64,000 nucleotides of DNA from Paraescarpia echinospica (taxonomy: Eukaryota > Annelida > Polychaeta > Sabellida > Siboglinidae), in contig CM034532.1 in assembly GCA_020002185.1 (NCBI GenBank), positions 31,275,649 to 31,339,648 of the forward strand. Reading direction: 5' to 3'. The notes under the pieces are model-generated. The model saw only the letters and a program-made list of their open reading frames with translations, searched no databases and was not told the DNA's origin. Shown piece by piece: positions 42,101 through 51,100 of the stretch. The position numbers and the translations under genes are program-made. The number at the start of each line of letters is the position of its first letter. Position 1 is the first letter of the stretch.

Positions 42101-45100
42101 CAGGATTGCTGTTCGTTGAGGTCTACAACTGAATGTCACTTGTTTTATAGGTGGAACAGCTTTGGTCTTCTTTGAGTTCTACAGCTGAATGTCATTTGTG
42201 CCATAGGTGGAACGGGATTGCTGTTCTTTGAGTTCTACAGGATACTGAATCTACTGCAGAAACTTCACCCAAACTGCCACTTGTTTTGGCTCTTTGAAAA
42301 TGTTGTGTTCATGTCAAGAGAAGACAAAACCACTATATCTAGATTTCTTGAGGTAACTATTTCCTTTTTAATAAATAGTATAACATCTTTGCTTGACAAC
42401 TGCCTTTACTATTTACCTACTTTTTATATTTTGCGTTAATGTTATCATCTTCTGACTTCTATGCAATGCTCCATGTCACCTATGCTTTGCTCTTTTCAAG
42501 TTACCCTCTAAAAGGCAGAAACCATTTTTGCTCAAAATGGATTACCTGTAGCATTTACCTTGTTACAGTTTTGTCATGTTTTCGTTATCAGATCAGACAC
42601 GTTTATTTAGATACTGCTGATGTCTGAATCATCTCTTGTATCAGTGTGAAGAAGCTTTCACAAAAACAATAGTGGTCATGGCTCAGCTAATTTAAAATGC
42701 TGTCTAGAACTGATGCCCTTTGTCTTCAACCTCTTAATATTAAACCAAAGCCGATTATGTTTGTTACCCAATAAGCTCGAAACATTGTTTGCAATTGGAA
42801 CATAAAAATAAATATTGTTTCTTTATTGATGGCACTGCATTTTTTCATAATTTTGTGTAATGTATTATATTTATTTCAGAAGTGGTGTCATTTAAAGCTG
42901 CAGATGTATCGGCTGATGTCCAAGCATTGTGCATAAAAATGTGGGAATGTTGTAACATCTTAAAAGTTTCACATGATAAACAACTACATCGTGCATGATT
43001 TTTAACATTGTAAAGTGATCATTATAATGCTAACGAGACATGAAGATGTTTGTTTGTTAAGACATTATCTTGTGTTGCAGTGTGAGCCAGCAATGTGGAA
43101 TGCTAAGTACTTTTCAGCCCAGAACCGAGCCCGGTATTTCTGGGGCAACATCCCTGGAATGTACTGGTAAGTGACCTCTCATTTAGGTTGTGTATTTTTA
43201 TGTAAAATCAACATTTGGACCCACCAAAACACTAACAGTATTGGTTGAAAGCAAACAGTGTATTGGATAGTGAAATGAAAGCAATAGTTTCATGACATGC
43301 GATGTATAATTACTGCGTTTCCCATATAATATTTAATGACAGTTTGTATTGTGTGATAAACGCCTATATAGATTTTCTTTGATATTGCTATTGTTCACAT
43401 GATGGCAGCACTTCGTACTATGTTCACACACAATGTACCATGTATAATAACATTGTAAGTTATATTTTTAATAGTCTGCCTTCTAAATAAGTAGCATATA
43501 TAAAAGAGGTAACTGTTATGAGACAAGTATTAATACGACTGTTCTAGTCAGGGTCATATTACGATAAACAAATCAACAACTGTACCTTATAAATTAAACA
43601 TGGTACATTTATTTGTTTATTTACCTGTTCGTGTGAAGTGCAGTGGCACAGTGATAGAGCATCGGGATCAATCGAAAGAACCCGGGTTCAAATCCTGTGC
43701 TGCTAAGTCAAACCTTGAGCAAGTTTGTTCACTCTACGTTGCTCCAGTCCACTCGGCTGTATGAATGATTACCTGGCTTTAGACAGTGGTGGATAGTTGT
43801 GTACGAATAGTCTTTGCAAATTAATTACAGTGTGGCTGGATACTTCCCAGAGAAGTCGAGATGGTGTTCGATTGAACAGGTCTGCCAGGGAGTAAAGTGT
43901 AAAGCACTTTGAGCAGTTCTGAGAACTGGATACTGCGTTAAATATAACACCTTACCTTTTTTAATGCACGGGGTCATGGTTACCATACAGGGTGGCACTG
44001 GGGTCTTGCCCTAACTGAGCCCAGACTTAAAGAACAAATGCCATAGGAGTGACATCACCCACACGTAATATTGACTATGCAGTTTATTTGTATGGTTATC
44101 CACGCTAGCCACGTTATATCGCTAAAAAAATGGTAGATCCACCAGTTTTCATGATGTGATAATGATAGGTGAGGTCCTGGTCTGACCTTGACATACATCA
44201 TTTTATGACAACTTAAAATCAGAAAAAAATATACCGGTAAATAACGGTCTGGCAGTAGATTTCTGGACTAAAGCGGTAGACCGTGAGAGAATCCTAAAAA
44301 AAATTAAAAAGCGTGAGTTCTGCTACCAAAGTCATGAACGTGGCACCTCTGGGTCATCTCATGTTTGTTGTGGTCATCTTGTATTCATTGTGGTCATCTA
44401 ATGTTTGTTGTGGTCATCTCGTGTTTGTTGTGGTCATCTAATGTTTGTTGTGGTCATCTAATGTTTGTTGTGGTCATCTAATGTTTGTTGTGGTCATCTC
44501 ATGTTTGTTGTGGTCATCTAATGTTTGTTGTGGTCATCTCATGTTTGCTGTGGTCATCTCATGTTCGTTGTGGTCATCTAATGTTCGTTGTGGTCATCTA
44601 ATGTTCGTTGTGGTCATCTCATGTTTGTTGTTATCATCTCATGTTTGTTGTGGTCATCTAATGTTTGTTGTGGTCATCTCATGTTTGTTGTGGTCATCTC
44701 ATGTTTGTTGTGGTCATCTCATGTTTGTTGTGGTCATCTCATGTTTATTGTGGTCATCTCATGTTTATTGTGGTCATCTCATGTTTGTTGTGGTCATCTA
44801 ATGTTTGTTGTGGTCATCTCATGTTTGTTGTGGTCATCTAAATTTCTTCATCTACATTTGAAATTTGATCCTTTGTACATACTACATATGCATTATTATT
44901 TAACTGGAATTATTGAATTGACATTTTTGTAGCCCTCCAGAATTGAGTCCCTGTCCACTGCCTGAGATTGGACTGGACAGCACCTTGATGGGAGACAGAA
45001 CAGCCGTGGTCAGTCTAGCAGGGCTCAAAGTTATTCTTTAATGGGGCACTGTAGTGTAGTGGTTAGCACACTGCTACCTCTCAAATGAGGGAATATGGTT

Positions 45101-48100
45101 ATGAATCCTTGTGCTGCTTTTTTGAAATTTTGACAATTTTGTTCATTCCATGTTGCTTTAGTTGACTCGACTATATGAATGAGTACCTGGCTATAGCAGA
45201 CCTGCCTACAATTCCGGATTGTCCGGAATCATTCCGGAAACACAAATTATGGTATTACGGCGGGGGTTGAAAATATTACAGATTCTTTCCTTATCACAAT
45301 GATTGTTAATCACTTCGATACTCCTCAAATTTAGCTTCCACTATATTCAACAGGTGACAGCATATATACGCAGCTTGTTGTGACATGGTTTTTCATTCGC
45401 TGCTTCTGGTTGTAATCTGACCAATAGGAAACAGCATTACGTTAAATTCACTTCCACGCTCAAACAAAAAGAAGTCACGTGGCATGAAATGATGGCGGAG
45501 ATCGAAATGGCACCACCACCAGCCAAGAAGAAACGTGTGTTGCAAAAGTTTATAACAGCATACTGACGGCACTCTAACCAGACATGTCTTGTGTGGACAG
45601 CGGACACAACTAGTCATGGCACTTGTGTAGAATCTGGACGTACCTCGATTTGGCCATTATAACTTGAATTTTGCCTAACTTTGATACCTCAGGCTCAGGT
45701 CATTAGACTAGTTCAGTTATTCAACATTATCCCAGGCATATTTACTTTTAAGAATATTGCGTCTTAGAGCACTTTTCAGGCGTAAATAGCGCCCCGATTT
45801 GCACCAACTTACGCCTCTATATCGTCCTTTTTACGAGCGCGATGCGATAACGCACGACTGCATCGGTGCAAACTAGCGCAAACCGGGTCACTATTTGGGC
45901 TTCAAAAATGCGCTAAGACACAATATTTGTTCTAATATAAATATGCCTGGGAGGATGTTGAATGAACGAACTACACAAGTGCCCTAGTCGCAACAGTGTG
46001 CAGTGTATAGTTCGACATGCGTTCAACTTGCAACTGTTGATTCTGAACTTAGAATTTGGAGACTACCAGGCATTGTGCACTCTGATGATTGTGTGTTTCT
46101 CTCTCTCTAGTAAAGTTACAATGTAAATCTCTGAGTAGTATTTGTTATTTGCTGTTTATTACATAATCTGGCTGTAATGTGGAATTTTGCTTGAGTCAAA
46201 TTACAATAGGTAGTATTAAACACAAAATTATTGAGGTTCTTTCAGTTGCTTAAAGTTTCACTTGAAAACACAGTAAAACAGTTCTAGTCTTTGTAAATTA
46301 GCTATGCCAATAGTGTATAGATGCATTTACATTAGAGTTACGCTTCTTCACGTTTGATTTCCACCAATGCTACTTATGAACATCTACCATACCTTGTTAA
46401 CTGGACGCTTCAAAACACCTCACAGTTTAATAGAGACAATTATGTTTTTGGTACAACTATCATCATAGTCACTGTATTAAAGGAAATAAGACATTAGCTA
46501 AAATCCTTTTTCCATGTGTACACAAAGTTTAACATTGTATGTAACATTTGACAACATTAAACAAATACAAAAAAATACATTTGTAGCATAAATTCGATTT
46601 TAAGCCCGTCTGTGAAGCGATTCCCGTGGAAAATGAAATTTTAATAAGCTAGGCGATCACGTGGTATCGTGACGTCACTTATGACACACACTCGCATCAG
46701 GCCGACCCTTTCCATGCATTCAGAGCATGTTTACAAGGATAGCTTTTGGGTCGAAACGAGCGTCAGAACGAGTTATTGTGCTATATTCCGACGTAATACT
46801 AACACTAGTCATCATAGAGGAACAAACATTTATTTTATGGTTCCACATGAATCGAATTTTATTCAAAACAACGAATGTGAATGGGCCTACAGGCTACAAG
46901 TCGACTAGGTTTCGCCGAGCTTGGGCTCGTTTTCAGAATAATTATATCGAATGCAACCAACGGGAGATAATCTACACCAATAAACATACATAGCAAACAT
47001 ATATCGTATCCAGCTACATAAAGTAACGTGTATAATTTCATAATAGCACTAGAATATCGATATATGACGGAGTTGTACAATTTATCATAACAACTTAAAT
47101 CAGTCAGAAAGTTTCCGTTGGTCCCGCTAGCTCAGTGGGTAGGCGCGTTGGTTTCTTGTCATATATTTTACAATCGGGCGACACCGGTTCAATCCTGACA
47201 GCATGCAAACCTTTGATTTTCTTTACACTTTTTTTGTTTATGTTTTCACGAAGTAATATAAACAAAATCATTTTATACTATAATGCACTGTTTGTAAATA
47301 TTTTTGTAGTAATTATTTATTCGCCACAAAAATGAAAATATGGTCATTATATATAACGATGTTTCTAAATTGTATTTATCCAGACAGATCTCAATCTGTT
47401 TTCACATATATAATTACAATATATTACCGTACAATATATTTACAATTAATAAATTATATATCCATTACATTATATTTGTTTGGATAAATAAAATTTAGAA
47501 ACATCGTTATATAATGACCATATTTTCGTTTTTGTGGCGAATAAATAGTTACTACAGAAATAAAAATTATTTACAAACAGTGCATTATAGTATAAAATGA
47601 TTTTGTTTATATTACTTTGTGAAAACATAAACCAAAAAAGTGTATAGAAAATCAAAGGTTTGCATGCTGTCAGGATTGAACCGGCGTCGCCCGATTGTAA
47701 AATAAATGACAAGTAACCAATGCGCCTACCCACTGAGCTAGCGGGACCAATGGAAACTTTCTGACTGACTTAAGTTGTTATGATAAATTGTACAACGGCA
47801 TCCCGAAAAGCGCGCCAAAAGTATGCATATTCGAAAATGTCCGGATGCACACCATAAAATGTGGAATTTCTAATTCATTGAATTTTTTGGGCTTGGTGGA
47901 CGTGGAAATAGATAGCAGGATGTAATATAACATGAATTCGAGCAATAGATGTTTTTATTCACTTTAAAGTATTACTGACAGTGGTGTTATTTTCCTGACA
48001 ATATCTGACACGGTTCTGAACTATTACTGACAGCAGGCCTATATTCCTGAAAATCAGTGTAAATGGGAAGACGGATTACTGACAGGAAGTTTTTGGGGTA

Positions 48101-51100
48101 GGCAGGTCTGCTAGGTGGATATGTGTGAACAAGTAGTCATCACACAGTATCTGCAGCACTGATGAATGTGTAAAGCAGTTTGGGCAGTTCTAATGACTGC
48201 AATCTGTGCTACATAAGAAATTACCTTTAGTTTTCATCCTTTTCTACGATTAATTAAAAGGTTGTGTTTGCTTCATCAGGCCTGTGCATATTATTCTAAA
48301 AAAGTGTCAAAAACTTGTTTTGTGAAACATGGTAACTTTGTTGCATTTTTTGTTCTTGTTAGAGTTTTTGTTTACAGATATTTCCAGTGTTAATAAACAT
48401 TGTTTACGTGAATAAATGCTACCATATTATACTTTGTAATTATTTAACATAACCTAAAAGTTACTTTATTTGTATCAAGCGTAGATTTGGAAGTTTGGTG
48501 GTACAGTAAACCACGGATATAATGAATTGCTCGGAACTAGCCAATTTATTTGTTATATTTGAAATATGTTATATCTTAAAAATACTGTATGTTAAAAAAT
48601 GTGACCAATTCATTTATTTGTTATAAGATAAATTTTTTATAAGCGAATTCGTTATGTCCGAGGTTTATTGCATTGCATTACAGCTGTTGTGCAGATATAT
48701 GATTTCTGACCGCTACAGGTTCACAAAGTTCGTACAGTGACAACTCGCAGCAACTCCCTGATGCAGGGGAAGAAAGATGACTTCTTCCCAGTGCAAATGG
48801 GCACCACGGGGGACACACTCTGGATACCAGAACTGGAAAGGTCAGTTTTTTGTGTTCTTCCTCCTTGTGGAAATGGGGTGCGGTAGTAGCCGGACTGTCA
48901 ATAAAGGGGATGGTGGTTCGATTCCACCAGCCACCATTTCTAAACTGAGGCAATTTCGTCCACCTCATATTACCGGTGTTTTTTCGGAAGAGACACAAAG
49001 CCGTTGTTCCTTTCTGTCTGGTGTCTATGCCAGGGGAAGTAATCCCAGACAGGGGGTAAATGTGTAACCTATCGTGGACTCGCAGAGTGGTAGTCTTTAT
49101 CTCCAAGCCACTGGATCTTGCTCCCAACGTTGCTTCGTGGTCGGGTGTATGAGAGACGCCGAGCAGGCAGTCTGTGCAGTATATTCACTGTATCATTGGA
49201 CCCACTTGGTCGTATACGGATGTACGTACATTCCTTCTTGTTCCCTATACAGGGGTGAGGTCAGGTGTAGTATTGTTAAACCAACTGTCCTGTTCGTTCT
49301 CTCTATAGCTTCCTGTCAGCAGCTCCCTCTCTCCATCTTTCATCCTCATCCGCTCGTCTCATGTCCCTCCTCACACAGTCCTCCCATCTCAGATGTGGCC
49401 TCCTGTGTCCTTGGTGTTGTTCCGCCTCTGCTCTCTTTGCAAAGTTGCTTGCATCCATCGTTGCCAAGTGGCCTGCCCATTTCATCTGGCTTCTCACCAA
49501 TCTTCTTGTTAGGCTGCATTCTATACCAGCACATTTTTTTTCTTATAATTAGCTCATCACTCTATTTGCCACACGTATGTGGCTAGAGTATTTTTTAGGT
49601 TTTCAAAGTTTTCCTTCTCTTGAGTTAGAGACTCCACTACAGGTCACACGTTTACCCCTTGAGTGGGATACTTCAGAGACACCAGACGTAAGGGACCAAC
49701 AGCTTACAGTCGCATACAACGAACACAGGCAATGTGAGGTGAATAAACAGTATTGTCAATGCATTGCTTAACAAACATGCACTTTTTAAATCCAGATGTG
49801 TGTCGGAAAGGCCACCATGGATGACTTCAGAAATTATACTATCTAAAAGGCATCATCGATATTTAGAGCTTGTATGGCACAAATCTTGCTCACCTTTAGA
49901 CAGGTCGCACTATTCTAAGCAATGTCACCTTTGTAACAGACAAATGGTCAAAGCTAAATCAGATTATTATACAAATATGGTCATAAATATAAGTCTGATA
50001 ATCCACGTCAGTTATGGAACTGCATCAACAACATTCTACTTAGACGGCCTGCTCCATCACTACCTGATCAGGTATCAATTAAGTCTCTATGTGACTCATT
50101 CTCTATTCATTTTAAGAAAAAAATCAGTATTATTTGTTCTGCTTTCCCAGGTGATACTTTAAGTAATGTAAATGTGGACTTTCCACAAGTAAATTCTCTA
50201 CTTGTATCATTTGAACCTGCAACAGTTGATAAAGTTAGAAAAATAATTATGTCTCCCCCCTAAATAAATCTTGTGCACATGATCCATTTCCAACAACACT
50301 GCTAGAAGCATGTCTCGATACACTAATTGGACCTGTAACAAATATTATAAATGCATAACTTTGCTCTGGCTGTTTTCCTGATGATTTACAAATACGCCCA
50401 TGTCACTCCACTTCATAAGAAGTCAACTCTACCTAAACAAGACCTAAACTGTTATAGACTTATTTCTAACCTCAGCTGTATTTCCAAAATACTAGAAAAG
50501 GTTGTAGAAAGTCGTCTAAGGACTCATATTAACACAAATGTCTTAACTAATGTGTCACAGCCAGCATATAGACTGTTTCATTCAACAGAGAGGTTCACAA
50601 TGACATTAACTTGAACATTAATAATGGTAAAGTGACAAATACAAATCGCTCCCTTAACCAACTTAGTGATTGCTTCCAAGATATCTTCCACTGGATGACT
50701 GATGGCAAATTGAAATTAAATACAAATAAAACTGAATTGATCATTATTGGTACTCCAATGCAACGTAGTAAACTGGATAGTTTTTTCCCTACGTGTATTG
50801 TGAATCAGCATATCACGCCAGCAACCTCAGTGCGGAATCTAGGAGTGGTCTTTGATAGTAACTTAAATTTCCGACAACACATCTCAAACGTGTGTCACTG
50901 CTGTTTTATCATATTCATGATCTTTGCCATATTCACTGGTATATGTCATTTTCTATTGCTAAGACTATTGCAACAGCACTTGTTATCAGCAGACTTGACT
51001 ATTGCAATTCTCTCTTTTATAATATTGCTAGCAAGGATATTTCAAAACCTCAACATGTCCAAAGAAGCTGTCTGGCAAGGGTAGTTACAAGATCTCCTCG

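Larger units (their letters stand above)
45040..48232 (+). mobile_element. tRNA-derived SINE, family A, copy 3, split by a 2.9-kb insertion
   Basis: The SINE head and first half are at 45040-45196 (GTTCATTCCATGTTGC, GAGTACCTGGCTATAG). The second half resumes at 48111 (GGTGGATATGTGTG, CAGTTCTAATGACTG) and ends near 48232. The break is filled by the element at 45197-48110. Confidence 0.8.

Noticed and set aside
44445..44932. Plus-strand frames with [15 protein letters not shown] repeats
   Set aside because: Translation of the 20-bp minisatellite; no start context or homology.
47121..47205. A functional tRNA gene
   Set aside because: A- and B-box-like words are present, but the acceptor stem does not pair and an inverted copy lies 0.5 kb away; better explained as a tRNA-derived repeat.
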